Part shown: positions 36,901-51,900 of the stretch, one piece after another | Position numbering within the stretch: the first letter of the stretch is position 1 | How the letters are laid out: each line of letters begins with the position of its first letter | From: Hymenolepis diminuta | Lineage: Eukaryota; Platyhelminthes; Cestoda; Cyclophyllidea; Hymenolepididae | Reading direction: 5' to 3' | DNA: 64,000 nucleotides | Assembly: GCA_900708905.1 (NCBI GenBank) | Contig: CAADRB010000013.1 | Span: 276,794-340,793, forward strand | The notes under the pieces: model-generated | Databases searched by the model: none | The model's input: only the letters and a program-made list of their open reading frames with translations | Told to the model about the DNA's origin: nothing | Translations under genes and position numbers: made by a program

Positions 36901-39900
36901 CAGAAGTCCCTTCAAGGTTCCTGTCAAACCCAATGTTGATATGAGTCGAGTTCGTGTCGACGGACTACCGTCAAGTAAGTAATTAATTATTCACAACTCG
37001 AAGACAAACGCATGAACATCATATTGCAATCGCAGAGTTAGAAAAAATGAATATAATGAACAATATTAATTAAGTAATAATTTCTCATATATATCGAAAT
37101 ATACTAAAATTGAATTTACTCTTCACAAATGCCTCTTCCATCCATGGGAAATCGAGAAAATTTTCTAATTTCCAATCACAAAAAACATCTAGACAAAGGG
37201 GACAATAGAAATAGTTCAAGGAACGTCCAAGGGATTTAAGAAGAATGGTAAGTCAAAAAATCACTACAGATCCTATTACGTCCAGAGTCTGAAATCGTCA
37301 GCTTGTATGTGTATAAAATATTATCAATATTTCATGATATTTTCAGTTATTTTTTTTAAGTTCTTGTGGTAAAATTCGTGAGAGATTGATTTCGTGTGAT
37401 TTTGTAACCCCCGCGGGACAAAGGTGTCCTCCAATTGGCGGATTGTTGATGGTTTAAGTCTACTCTCATCCCCCGAGCCGTGTGCTCGAACTTCCCCCGA
37501 ACTATGTTTTATTTATTATCACCTACTTTATGGTAGGCAACAGTACTCACCTGTGCTCTGGCTATCTGAAAATCCAAACATCTACAACCATCCAGTCAAT
37601 CACCTCCTTCACCTCATATAATAGACTAAGCGTAGTTTAGGAACTTCTCAGGAGAAAAGAGGCTATTCTCAAACATGCAAACTGCTGACCTATTTCACTG
37701 TATACATTTGATTCTTCTTTAATACGAAGTGTGAGTCAAGAAGTGGCTTCCAAGTTCAAGATGGTTCAATTAATACGCACCATTAATGTTACAAATTTGC
37801 AGCTAATACAAATGCGATTAATAAGAAATTTTGCGTCTTTAATTAAAAAAGGAAAAAAATTTTCGTTTCCCCTCTGAATTAATAACGATAAGGCACTGCA
37901 ACGAAGCGATTGAACAAATCCTCAGTTTGTAATGGTGCTTGCGCTGGATTAAGGCGTTTCCCAAATCCTGAGGATAATTAATGATTAATGGGCAACTTTA
38001 AAGCCTCTTAAGAACAAAACACATGCGTTGGAGGCTAAATACTTGGGTCATCAAATACAACTCTAGAAGTGAACAAAGGATTTAATTAAGATAATACTTA
38101 TTTAATTGTTGAGAAAGGAAGAGAGAAAGGGTCATGAAATAGAGTGGCGGAGGAGCTGCTGAAGTATCTGACTGTAGAAGTTGATCGGAAGGTGTTTGAG
38201 AGGAAAGCAGCCAAGTAGATATGTGCTAGGAAGGAGGAACGTCTGAGTCAGGCAAGGGAGCATTATAGGTCCTTATTCATAGACAAAGAGTCGGTAGAGA
38301 ATTGAAATAGTTAAAAGAGATTTGTTATCCAGTTGAGAGGATAGGGGAAATGAAACGACGATTATTGAGTTGAAAAGGGAGGGAGGAATATTATCACCAC
38401 AGAAGTTTTGGTAGACGGATCAATATACGTACGGAGATAAGATCTTGCAGACTAAGAGCGTTTCGACAATGACCAAATTATAAAATTTTGGCTCAGATAC
38501 TCTAGAAACATTCAATCATGGATGGCTCATGAAAATTTAATCGAGAAATAATTCTGAAATTAAAAATTTCAAGTGAACACGCATTATACATATTAGCTGT
38601 CTCTGCTACCTGCTTGTAGCAATTCCCGTTGGAAAATCGACAACATTCGATGTTAAAACAGCTGGCGCAGGCCCGATAAGTGCGCCCAAACCACGTCCAA
38701 ATGTCATTGTCAAGGCGCCCAATGGAATGCGAGTTCCAAGCCAGCTTGTAGAGACCCCTGAGGGTTACGCAGCAACCTTCACACCCACCCAACCGGGTCC
38801 GCATCAAATTGCAGTCGATGTTGCAGGTGCACCTGTAAGAGGATCACCATTCCCCTGTACCGCAGTTGCTGTTCAAGAGGCCCCTCTTTCGAGTACCAAA
38901 GCTCCTGCAGCTTTTGCTGCTCAACAAGATCCCTCAGGGCTTGTCCATGCTTATGGAGATGGTCTGCGCAAAGCCACTGCCAATGTACCTGCTCATTTCA
39001 CGATCGATAGTAGAGAGGCTCCCCCGGCACCCCTTTCAGTGACTATTGAAGGTCCAGCTGAAGCTCAAATAAATTACACGGATAACGGTGATGGTACTTG
39101 CGGAGTGGACTACCTTCCGGTTGAGCCTGGACCCTACACTGTGAACGTGTTATATAAGGATAAGCACATTCCTGGAAGTCCCTTCCCAGTTCAAGTTACG
39201 CCCTCTGGAAGGGACTTTGTGGATGTCTCCAAAGTTCGAGCCTACGGACCTGGACTTCAACCCACGGGTACAGTCAGTTCTTTATATGAAGGCTTTCAGC
39301 ATGACGTAGCATGATGCCGCCTTTCAGCAGCATGGGATTAATTAACAGCATGGTCGATTAATCGATTACCTTGAATCCATCCTAACCCACCGATTTTTGG
39401 ATTTCCGTTATAGGTGTGTTCAAGGAATCCTTTGCCAAGTTCACGGTTGACGCTAAGCTTATTGATCCTGTCGGAAGAGGTGTTGTAAAAGCGATTGTTG
39501 TTGATCCCATGAAACAGAGAACCGCTTGCATAGTTCAGAATCAAAATGATGGTACATACAAATGCAGCTATTCACCACTTGTCGATGGTAAGATTAGTCC
39601 TTTTTATCAATAATCAATTCAGAAATATGTAAATTTACTCAAGTTCCGTATTTCTCTTTGAAGGTCTACACCAAATTGAAGTGTTTTACGATGGAATGCC
39701 AGTTCCTGGAAGTCCATTCAAAGTTCACGTGACTCCCGGATGTGATCCAACTCGAGTTCGTGCCTATGGACCAGGTTTGGAAGGCGGCTACACTCACGAA
39801 CCTCAACACTTCACTATCGATCTGGACGGAGCGGGTCAAGGAGGTCTTGGATTGGCCTTGGAAGGTCCGGCCGACGCTCAAATCAATTGTGTGGATAATA

Positions 39901-42900
39901 AAGATGGTACCTGCTCTGTGGAGTATCTTCCAACCAAGGCTGGCAACTATGACATGTTCATCAAGCTCAATGACATGGACATCCCTGGAAGTCCATTCAA
40001 TATCCCCATCCGTGATAGAATTGACCCCAACAAGGTTCGATGCTATGGACCTGGACTGGAACCCAATGGAGCCCGTGCTGGAGTTCCAGCTACATTCACT
40101 GTCGACGCAAGTCAGGCTGGAGAAGCTCCTGTTGTTGTAAGATGAAACCCTGAATACCTGACTCCATTCAAACCAGATAACCTACCTAATGATAAATTTG
40201 AAATTTAAGTTTTCTTACCATCAAACATCTGCTACGAGAGAAGCACGAGGGTCAAAAAATGTAAAGCTTTAAAGAATACGAAATAAGCAAACGATTTTGC
40301 TACGATAGGACTTTAACGAGACTTAGTGGCGAGAGAGAGAAAGAAAGAGAGAGCTACAAAATCCGAAGGTAGGAAGAGCCGGCTGAAGAACCTAACCGTA
40401 GAAATTGAGCGGTGAAAGCCGTATCCCCTCGAATAATATAGCAAATCAAATAACGAAGTTGCACGTTAGGTTTGCTACCATTGGGCATCTTTAACACTTA
40501 CTGTACTGCATAAAATTTATAATTTTCGTTTACAAAAATTGTATTTTGTTTATAAAATACTATCTTTACAATTCGAATGGAAAATTCAAATAATGTAGGA
40601 CTAATTCATACATAGGTAATGCTCTGCATTATTTTTGACCTCCATTCTTTTATCATTTACTGAACTTGACCGATTTCCGTTACTTTTGTCATATTTAGAA
40701 GCTTCCTACTTCACAGTTCTCCCTTGAGATGGGGAACAGGAGAGAACTAACATTTTCGACTGCCTATGACAGGCCGATCAAATAGAAGACACCCTTGGCG
40801 TTTTGATTGATCTGTCTTAGCCATGACCTTGTGTAAACTTTCTTTCTAGTTCAATTTCATATTGGATTACTTAAAAGAGGTTCAAAAATAAAGGAAACTA
40901 GGGAGAATTTTCATAGCGGCTGAAGAACGAAGTCTTCTTCCTCGAAGCTTGGCTTCCGATTTCCCGGAGGAATCCGCTGAGCAAGCTCTTCTTATTTTAT
41001 GACTCTATGAGAGTATAACTAAAAGATCAGCCTTCTCACAGTTTTAGGAGGAACCTTAAGTGCCCCACAATTTTTGTGAAAAATCCATATAACTTGATTG
41101 ATTTTACTCTGCTAGTCAACCAAAATGGTTTGCTTCCACACAGGTCACTCATACAGACAGAACTGGTCGCAAGGTACCAGACTCAGTTGTCCCACGTCCG
41201 GGTCAACCCGGAGTCTACGACGTGACATATCTTCCAGAGAATGATGGTCCTTGTACAATTGAAGTCAAGTTTGACAACTGTCAAGTGCCACGTTCTCCCT
41301 TCATGCAGAATGTTCTGCCCGCATGCGAGCCGCATAAAGTCCGCGTCACAGGAGAGGGTGTCCACCCAAGCCGGCCCGAAGGTCTTCCAGCTAGTCAGAT
41401 GACGACCTTCCAAGTAGATACACGTGAAGCTGGATCGGGAGATCTTGAACTCACCGTAACTGTAAGTTCTTTTTTCACTCCTCTCTCTTACTTCAACGAT
41501 TTAATACTTTGATATACTTCGATATTTGAGTTTTTCTTCAATCGACTACTCTTTAGTCGCCGACATCGTCAGCTGTTCCTTCGACAACACGTAGGAGATC
41601 TTCAACAAGTAAAACCCGACGAAAAAGTGTTCAACAGACCTCACAGCAACCACCACAACAAAATTTAAAGAAAAATTAGTTCTTATGTATACTTCATTAT
41701 ATACTTACACGTTCCATATACACCAAAAACTTCTTTTCTGCTTTGTCTAAATGTTCAATTAAGAAATTGTTGAGTCAGACACTTTGATTCTTTGGAAAAA
41801 TCGGGTTTCGGGATACAGGGAGCACTTGCTGATTTCGCGCACTCTGTGTCGTCTCACTAACTGTTGTGTTGCTTATTTGTGTTCCGACCAAGAATCCTCA
41901 GATATTTTTGACTGATTTTAGGGAATCAATAGCAGATTGCGAGTTTAGTTGTCAAATCAGCGTAATTTTCCTCAAATGCACTTCAAATTTGTTGTCAGAG
42001 TCTGTTTCTGTTAAAATCTTGATATTTGAAAGCTTTCCTTGATTTTCATAGGATTCTGAACAGCGTCCACTTCAATTGGAAGTTGCAGATCATGGAGATG
42101 GCGTTTACACCTGTCAATACATGCCCGAAGAAGCTTGTCCGCATTACGTGGATGTCAAATTTGGTGGTCGGGAGATTCCAGAGAGTCCATTTTGTGTTAA
42201 GGTTCATCCTACAGGTCGTCCAGATCTCTGCCGTATCGAAGGTAATGTAAACTACTTAAATCTGTATAAGTAGGGATCCGTAGTGTGAATAAATATTGAA
42301 TTTATGGCAAATTTTCACCATTCGCCGGCTGTAAAGTTTGTACCTCTCATTTTTAATTACATTGATTTACATGATATGTGAAAAATTTGGTGTATGTATG
42401 ATAATCATTCCATGTTACTTATATAGTTATAAGTAAAAATGATTTCTATCGATATTCAGGAGGAAATGACCCACGCATCCCAATCTTCCAACCTTGCGCT
42501 ATTACTGTTCATTCACTCGAGGCTGGTCCAGGAAAGGTTATGGGTCGTGTAGTTGCTCCGACAGGTCAGCCAGCTGAAGTGCAAACTGTAACTCTCCCAA
42601 ATGGAAAGGTCAATGTCTGCTACACTCCGCAGATGCTCGGAGACCATATGGTTGAAATATTCTTTGGTGGCCAAATCATTCATGGTGGTCGATTTAACCA
42701 GAAGGTTAGTCCACTAAAATGGAAATAAATAGCTTTTTTGAACTTAAACTGATCTATTTTCTGACTTTTCAGGCAGTAAATTTGGACGAGTTAATTCAGC
42801 CAGTTGCCGAAGAACGAGCTGAACGTGTTCCCATTCAAACAATGCATTCAACCACTCTGACTCAATTCCACGAATCAACGAAGACTACTGGGTACTATCC

Positions 42901-45900
42901 TATTGACTTTAAACTTCCAGTTGGATCCAAGTTTGGCAATTTGGAAGGTCTTGTTCGAACTCCAGGAGGAAGAACAATTCGTCCAACTTTGTTGGACAAT
43001 GGCGATGGAACTGTGACGGCACAATTCCAACCAACAGAAGCTGGCCTTCACGAGCTTGAAATCACATTCAATGGTACTCCAATTGAGGGCAGCCCCTTCC
43101 GCTTTTACGTTGAACCCGTTGGTTCTGGACGCGTCACTGCATATGGACCTGGTCTTAGCCATGGACGTGTTGGTGAACCGGCTGAATTCACTCTCGTTAC
43201 AAGAGAAGCTGGCGCAGGTGCCTAAATTTCATTTTACTTACAAATATTAAGTAGAAAACATTTTTAATGGCGAATTGCATCTTCATTAGGCGGACTTTCG
43301 ATAGCTGTGGAAGGACCCTCTAAAGCCGAGATCGTCTGCCGCGACAACAAGAATGGAACTTGCTCAGCAAGTTACTTGCCTCTGGCTCCTGGAGAATACA
43401 CCATCTCCATCAAATTCATGGATCAGCATATCCAAGGTTCACCATTCACTGCCACTATTATGGGTGAGTTTGTCTGGAGATAAAAAGCGACACAAATCTA
43501 GACATTTGTGCTGCCAATTTCTCAATAGAGAATGCAAAAAGCCCTTTAATATTGCATTAGGGACGAGAATAACTTTATGCTTTTTGAAATAACAATCGCT
43601 ATAGTAACGGAAACACTTGTTCATTACCGACTCCGAAATTAATACTTATAATAAAATTGTTGAGGCGTGAAATGGTATGTACGCATGTATTAACCGGTTA
43701 ATTCGTTTTCTAAAATTATAAGCAATTGTGAGAGCCTCCAGTTACTGGAAAAATTTGCATTTTTATTTGTTTCCACCCTCTAAAAGCTTAGTTATAATTT
43801 GATTTATTAAATTACAATTTCTTCAATAATTTACCAATTAAATTTGAAAGGAATGCCATATTTGATGCTTCATTTTCTAATCGAGTAGTTTTCCTGAAAG
43901 GAGTTATCTAGAACATATTTATTTATTTCTAAGTGTCTTATTTATAATATAAATGTAAATCGTGATTCGATTGATTTCAGCGAAAGAGCAGATAAAAAAA
44001 CGGATTTGCTTTTTTGACTATTTTGCCATCAGCAGAACTGAATCCAGTTCATTCATACGGGCTTCAAATCACATCTTATACCAGCTAACGGTTCAACCAT
44101 CCAACCATTCATACAAAGTCGTATATGATTTCGTTTTCTATTTAACTGAGTGTAACTGGTCGGGGAATGGAAGATCATAACAATTCCAGTCACCATCGCT
44201 TCTGAAAATTGAAAATTTGGGCAATCGTCACCATATTACCTTTAAAGGCAAGCACTAGCGGAAATTAACAGCATCGTGGAAATCTTTAAAACAAAGATAC
44301 ATGAAGGTCACTCAGCGATCGTCAAGTTTTACTTCCCCATCATAGATGTTACATTGAAATCTGAGCATCCATCTGCCCACGATGAATCTTTGATACGACC
44401 TCTGTTTTTAATGGACTAAACGATAAAGAAGAGACGGGAAAAGATCCCTCAAAATATGAATATGTGTTATGAAATTAGTGCACTGCAGTTGTACCTAAAT
44501 TGAATTAGCATAACTTGGATGTAACATGAATCATTTTTTTATTAATTTTCATGGGTATTCTTCAAAAGAGGATCCAATGCGTATGACACAAGTGATGGTC
44601 GGAACAACAAGTGAAGTTCCTCTTCGAATCTCCGAGGCCGATATCTATAACCTCACTGCAACTGTCACAAGTCCCTCTGGAATCGAACAGCCCTCGATGA
44701 TCAAACGCATGCCCAATGGACATTTAGGTAGGTCCTGAGCAATTTCGCAATAGACCCAAATGTTTCTCAGACAAAGATGGCAATCAGGGCGCTAATGACT
44801 CTTATTTTATTTGATTAGGAACTTAATAGGCAGGAGAGAAAACCTAATTACTCTTCTGGAGATTTTTTGCCCACAAATGCAGGAAGGAGGAAAACTGACT
44901 TTTGGGAGAATATCGAGCATAGAGTCGTGTCTTTTTGTGCTGCTGTTAAGTAGCAATAAGTCGTGAATGGGAAAATTCGGAGAAGAGCCAGATAGGAAGA
45001 AGGAGATTAAATTAAAGGGTTTACTTGATAGAAGTCCCTTGGTGGAGAGCAGTTGGTCTACCTCAGTGTAATGTAACGTTTTTAGAGACTACTGCAAAAA
45101 AGAGGGCTTTGGATAGTTTTCTCTATGGGGTTTTAATTTTCCGCTGAAGTCGGAGAAAAGTTGGGTTGGTAAAAATGGGAATACTTACTCTTGAGAAAAT
45201 TTGCTTCAAGCTACCAGTCCCGGTTACTTGAGTAGTCAAGGTAGTGTGAGTAGAAAAGAGTTGCTTTTTACCACCATAGGATAACTCGCTGGTAATTCCT
45301 AGAAAAAAACCTCTGGGGGTTTCGAGAAGTTTGATTTCCAGTGGTACTTAAGTTCCTCTTTCCTGATGAAGCGAGGAATACGCGGTTTTGTTATTTTACT
45401 TCCCTATTGTCTAATGGGTGAACATTAATGGTTAATGGGCTCGCCTGCAAAACCGGAGGTCACATTTTCGATGACTGTTTGGTGCACATCCAGTGAGCGA
45501 AATAACCGACCTCACTGATCAAATCTGGCGAAATTCAAGTTCCTCAAGAGGAAAGCTCTAAGAGGCTACCCATCTATCGAAGTTTAATATTGGACAAAGT
45601 CTCTCCAAAAAGGCTTGATAGTTAAAAAGTAATTCATATCTCTAAATGCAATATTCTAGAATTAATTCTAAATTTGTCTTCTCGATATAATCGGAAACAA
45701 ATTGTAGGACAGTATATTCTTTGAATAGTGGACAGAATTGTCAGAAAAGGAAAAGATTGCCATGGTAGCTTCTATCAAACCGAGATAACATCACAATTGC
45801 TGGGTTGGCAGAAGGTCAACTGACATGCAGTCAGTCATTTCTGAATATCAATTCTCCCTTTTTTCTTTTCTCCCTTTGACAGCGCGAATTTTGATGCAAC

Positions 45901-48900
45901 AATAAGGAGGAAAAATTGCTTCTGTTTTCTCAAGTTAGGTTCCAATAATCAGAGGTTTAGAATATTCTGGATGACTGAGAAGTAACTTCTCGTATTTCCA
46001 AGGAAATTTAGAGTATAATTACGCATACGCCTGTAGTTTCTTAGAGCTCAAAGAGAGGATCTGCGTCTTGAAGTCTGCAAGGTAGTTCTTTGAGGATTTT
46101 GGATAAGTTTGCAATCGATTCCTGAATATCTGTACGAATGAAATTGGTCAATGTTGATTTCTTTACGGTTTTTAAACAGGTTAATAAAATCTCCGTTAAG
46201 TCATGGAATTTAAAGGATTAAATAGACCACTCTATAGGTACACATTTGTTATCTATCCCACAGTCTTCATTCTTTCCTCCTCCTTCTTTTCCCTCGTTTA
46301 ATTATCAAATGGAAATTTTTTGACTGGCAATAAATTTTGTAATAGTAGGCGAAAGTTTAAAGAACTGATCATTCAGTTTGAGAGAATTGAAAGGGATATA
46401 GTCCGATTTCGTTTACTTGTCATTGAATCTTCTAGGATTTCACTTACTCTGTTATATAAGTCTATTTGAACAGATACGATTTCAATATACCTCTTATTGA
46501 GGAAAGGAGAGAAGTAAATTTGGGGATTTTAGTCCCGAAAACAAGCTTTTGATTATAGTTGGGATCTCTTTTTCTTTAAAAAACGTCATTCTTTGATGGC
46601 TATAGGCCGGATCTGGCTTCGATTTCATATGGCTGAAAGTTGAAATACCTAATGACCGAGATTGTGGAAAGATGCTAGCTTGGATGATATTATCTAAGCT
46701 CACTAGAAGGCTCTGTCAAATGGTTATTTTTACCATATTTGCAGGAATCTCATTCACTCCTCGTGAAATTGGTGATCACTTGGTGAATGTCTACCGAAAT
46801 GGTCGCCCAATTCCAAATAGTCCATTCAAGATCTACGTTGGCGAATCTGAACTCGGAAACGCCGGACGTGTTCGCGTCTACGGACGTGGTCTTCGTGAGG
46901 GTCTGGCAAATCAAAATTGCCAATTTACTGTCGATACACGCGACGCTGGTAAGCTCTCCTTTCATTGACTAATTGATTATCTATTAATCCGTCCACCGGG
47001 TCATATTTCGTTTCCGATTTCCTCAGGAATTTGACGGAGTAGAATGTTAACAGATCCCTTTCTTTTTCTTTGCTTAATAAAAGAAAACATTTATAATGTA
47101 TGATGCTCTTTGTCAAAAAGTAATATTTTCACCTGTCCCGGTTTTCGAGCAGAAATTGTTACTAAGGCATCTCATCTCTCTCCGTGATTGATACATCACA
47201 AGTCGTTTTTTTGACTGCCACATTTGATTGCAAAATTATTTTAAAAAGAAAATTCAATTTTTTGTTCATTTTGAAAAACTACACTCCTCTAACCTTGAAA
47301 TAGTAATAAAAATGGGTAAGTCCCTTTACCTCCTTTGAGTTTGTGAGTTTTCGGCCGCTTTTTCTGTATAATCATAAAATTATTTTGCAGTATAATTGAG
47401 GAAAATATTAAATGCGGAATCAAAATATTGACTATGAGAACAGTTTGAAGAATCCACTGAAATGTTATGTGCATACGGCAATAGTGTAATAAGTACAGTT
47501 ATTGTTTGAAATACCGCTGTGAATTAGTGAAAAATGGATAAGATAGTCATCTTTCCATCTTTACGAACTCCAATATTACAAGATAGGAAGAAGACAAAGA
47601 TCATGGCAGAATTTTGCATCAGATGAGAAAAGAGGACATTGATTAAGCTGTCGGAAGTTGAGTCATACCTAGGGCGAAATGACGGGATGGATAACCAGAC
47701 TAAATCAATAAGCACAAAAATCAATAAGTTGAATCAGCAAATCAGCGCTGATTGGGAAAATAGGTATTGAGTGAATGAACTGTATAAGTGGCAGGTAATT
47801 TGATATTCCAAACGTATGAGATGAAATACCGACGAACACGATCAAAGAATGGCACTCCTCACCACGTTCATTCACTCTGTCATCCCTTCCCTATGGTTCA
47901 ATATTCGCTAGCTTCTAACCAATGCTAATTCTACGTATATCTTGCATTATTACTAATAACCCACAGTCAGAGGAAATATTTATTTAATAGTAAGTTTCTT
48001 AAATGATATTGGGGAGAGAATCGGAAAGATGTTGAGGGTGCAACCAAGGTATCAAAGAATCTTACTTCAGTTGATCTTTGGATTTAAGTTCCACAATATT
48101 CACTCAGTGAGTAGTTCAAAATACAGATTTCATTATTCGTCGTCTTAGTTACTGAGCTCATTCTTGTCCACGATACCTAATACTCACTGTCCAATTGTTT
48201 AGTTGTGATGGCCGATCTTCCCACTTAAATTCACTTTTTTCCTTCAAAAGTTGGGAAAGCAGAGCGATCTTACATAACCTTAGCAGAACAGAACAAAATT
48301 TTAACCTCATCGGAGCTTAATGGACTCTCTTACCTGCCAGATTTCTAAAATCGGTTAAAATTAATATTTGTTTTTCCCTTGACAGGATTTGGAGGCCTTA
48401 GCCTCTCAGTTGAGGGTCCAAGCAAAGCTGACATTGAATGTCATGACAACCAAGATGGTACATGCTTGGTCACCTACCGCCCCACGGAACCGGGTACATA
48501 TATAATTAATATCAAGTACGCAGATGAACCAGTTCCTGGCAGTCCATTTGCTGTCAACATCGGTGGACACCCCTCATCTGCTCGGGTCATGGAACGTATC
48601 ACACGTCAAAGGGAGGTCGCCGAGGCCACTCATATCGGTAGCCAATGCGAGCTCAATCTCAAAATTCCAGGTATGCCATTAGTTACTCGATTGCATCTAA
48701 ACGAACGAAGAGAAAAATGCCAAAAATGTAACAAAATGGGTAATGATTGATCTGTAAAAGTTAGACATTACTGCACCGTGTATCGGAGATGTGTGTATGC
48801 TAATTAAGTTCATGGTTGATTATGCTACTTATAGCTTATGAGCGTATGATTTTGAATCTTATTGATTGGCGCATTTTGCAGGAGTAAACGTGTTAGAGCT

Positions 48901-51900
48901 GACGGCAGTAGTGACAAGTCCTTCAGGTCGGACTGAACGCTGCATGATTACGGAAGTTGATCCAACTAATTACTGCATTCGATTCGTGCCTCAAGAGATG
49001 GGTGTCCACACGGTGTCTGTACGTCACCGCAATCTCCATATACCCGGTAAGGTCATGTTCTTCTCGCATGTCCCCCCGTGCTATCTCGCTCGCTAGGCCC
49101 CTATTGGCTTATCGTATATGATCCGCTAACCAATGAAATCACTTGACGCTTCTAACTGATTCATATGGGTCTATAATTTTTGCAGATTTTATCCAAAATA
49201 TCCGTATGGCCATCTAAACGTGTCTGCATGTTCTGTTGTGCCACCTCTGATGAAATTATTTTCCTAAGGAATAACCAATTTTTCGTATTTGTGAACCAAC
49301 AGGAAGTCCCTTCCAATTTACGGTCGGACCAATCACAGATGGAGGAGCGAATAAAGTCCGAGTCCTCGGACAGGGAATCCAACGTGGATACATCAATAGC
49401 AATAATGAATTCAACATCTACACGCGTGAAGCTGGTGCTGGCAACCTGTCCATTGCCATAGAAGGACCTAGCAAGGCAGAAATTGACTTTGAGGTACACA
49501 CTTAAAACGAATGCAGTGGTCCAAATCCCAAAATATCTACACAGCCATATTTTAATTGCTGTTCTGAGTTTGCAAATGAGTGCCATAAATTTTAGTATGC
49601 AGTTAATTTAAGTACTACTATTGTCATAAATCAGTAGAAAGAAACACACCTTCGGTTTTCAAGAAATGATTAAATTCAATTTAAGGAAAGCCTTTAAATA
49701 AACGTTCCTTAATGCTGAATCTCCAAGGAAATAAGACGAAGAAGAATTGTGCAAAATATAATCATTCCATTGTTCAATTTTCCATTACGTGAGGACTTCA
49801 ACTTCACTTTTCATTCAAACAAATTCATACAAAAATGCGATTTCATCATACTCTGAAAATCATAAAATGAAACTAGCGAGGCAAATAAATAACCAATTCA
49901 ATTATTAAAAGCCCATTTAAATATCCACAAGGTTCCCTAACTAACGCATCAAAATCTCTTTCCACTGTTCAATATTCGAATTTTACTCTCAAAATTGTCA
50001 TTAAGATAAATTTAAACAAGTGGCAAATATTGCGGTTAGTTAAAACAATTCGAGTGTTATTGATTAGTTACATAACGTGATTGAATAGAATCAAGCAATT
50101 AACTTGTTCATTTTTGCAAGGCCGTGGGTGATCAGGCAAATTTGTTTTCCCATAAATAAGAAATGATAACTGCAAATTGGAGCACATTTTGAAATATATT
50201 CAGTTGCCGTGATGGGCAGAAATGCGGGTTAAATTCCATTCATTTTTGAAATTTAACTTTAGGCTCCAGAAAGCCTCGAAAGGAAATTAAATACCATTAA
50301 TATTTGATACACAAATATGACTTTTCGTGATAGAATTTCCATGAAGTTTCAATGTACTTATTGTGAAATAAATATGATGGTTGCTTTTATCGATTTTCTG
50401 ATTTGATTTTTTTTGACAGGATCGAAAAGACGGCTCATGTCTGGTCTCCTTCCGTGTCTCTGAACCGGGTGAATACATGTGCTCTATTCGATTCAATGAT
50501 GAACATGTTCCTGGATCACCCTTCCGTTTGGATGTTGAAGATCCAAGCGGATATTACGCCACAGAAACTCGTCAACTCAGTGTTGCTGCCGTTCAAGATA
50601 GAGGACTTCAGGTAAAATACACGGATTTCCAGAATTTGTGGAAAGTATTCCACATGTCTAGTCCAGATCTATTGAGGTAAATAACTATCAAACTCATTCG
50701 ACTTCGCAGACGAGCATCTCAACCGCTGCGCCACTAACATACGTAATAAGTTAGATACATATATATGTTTGCATTTATATTTGGTAGACAAAGGAGACAA
50801 TTTCGACGATATTGGAAGTTCAACCATACTTAGATCACAACGTCTCAAAGGGAAACTTTCAAGCGAACAGAGTTGTATAACCACTTAAATAGTGCCTAAA
50901 CCTTCTATTGAAATGAAGACAAAAGTGGTGCAATCACCCATTTTCTTGGAACTCTCGCAAAGTCAGACGTTAGCTTCTTCTGACATCAGACAATCCAGAG
51001 CTATACCAAGAAATATTTGTTCTTCAATACAAATATTTGTTAATGAGAATCATCTTAACTGTCGCCAATTGTCTTGAAAACTAATCTCCGATTGAAATGA
51101 AATTTTCACGTCTCCTGAAGATGTTAAATACGAAGAGACACAAATTGCAGTGGAAGCTCCATAGAAACCGTTACTATTCAAGAATGATAAAATCATATTT
51201 TACCTTCTCTCCTTCAAATTTGAATAAAACGCTTTAGTTGATACGCTGTAGCATCCTAATTAAAATTTGCATTTTCCATGTTTTGACTACTGTTCCTTGC
51301 TATGTTCTTGATATTGTCTCTGACCTAAGCTGGATTTCAATAACTGGAGACATTTCATTGGAGACCTATGGGCCATAGAAATCGCGAGACCTTTGGTTAC
51401 AAGTTTTGGTTGCAGAACTCAATGAATCATTTGGAAATGCTTGTTAATGAACTTTAAAGCGATTCAATAAGGTAATGGGTAAGGTCTTCAAAATCTAATC
51501 GGAGTAGTCGAATTAAAGATGAAAGTTTTTTCCAGAAATTTGCCGACATTTTAATTTGAATTAAATTTAGTTTTTTGTTAATGGAAGAGTGATCTCTTCA
51601 ACCGCTCTTTCACGAATCCCCACTGCAATGGAATTTCGTTGTTCGAGTAATGGAGAAAACTGTATTGAGCATTTCAATTATAACAGACTGGAAACTAAAA
51701 AATTTCTTGATGTCTTCAGTGATTCCCTTCATGCGTTTTGCGTGTGTGTGTGTGTATGCATTCCTTCTAGATGTGATGAGCGCCGACGGTTCGAAAGAAG
51801 TTTTATTGTAGGAGAACTGGAGATAGCTTTCATAGCCTTTCGGTACTTTCGTCTGTTTATTCCTGTTACCTCAGAAGTTAGAATTGCCAGAATGTGGTAC

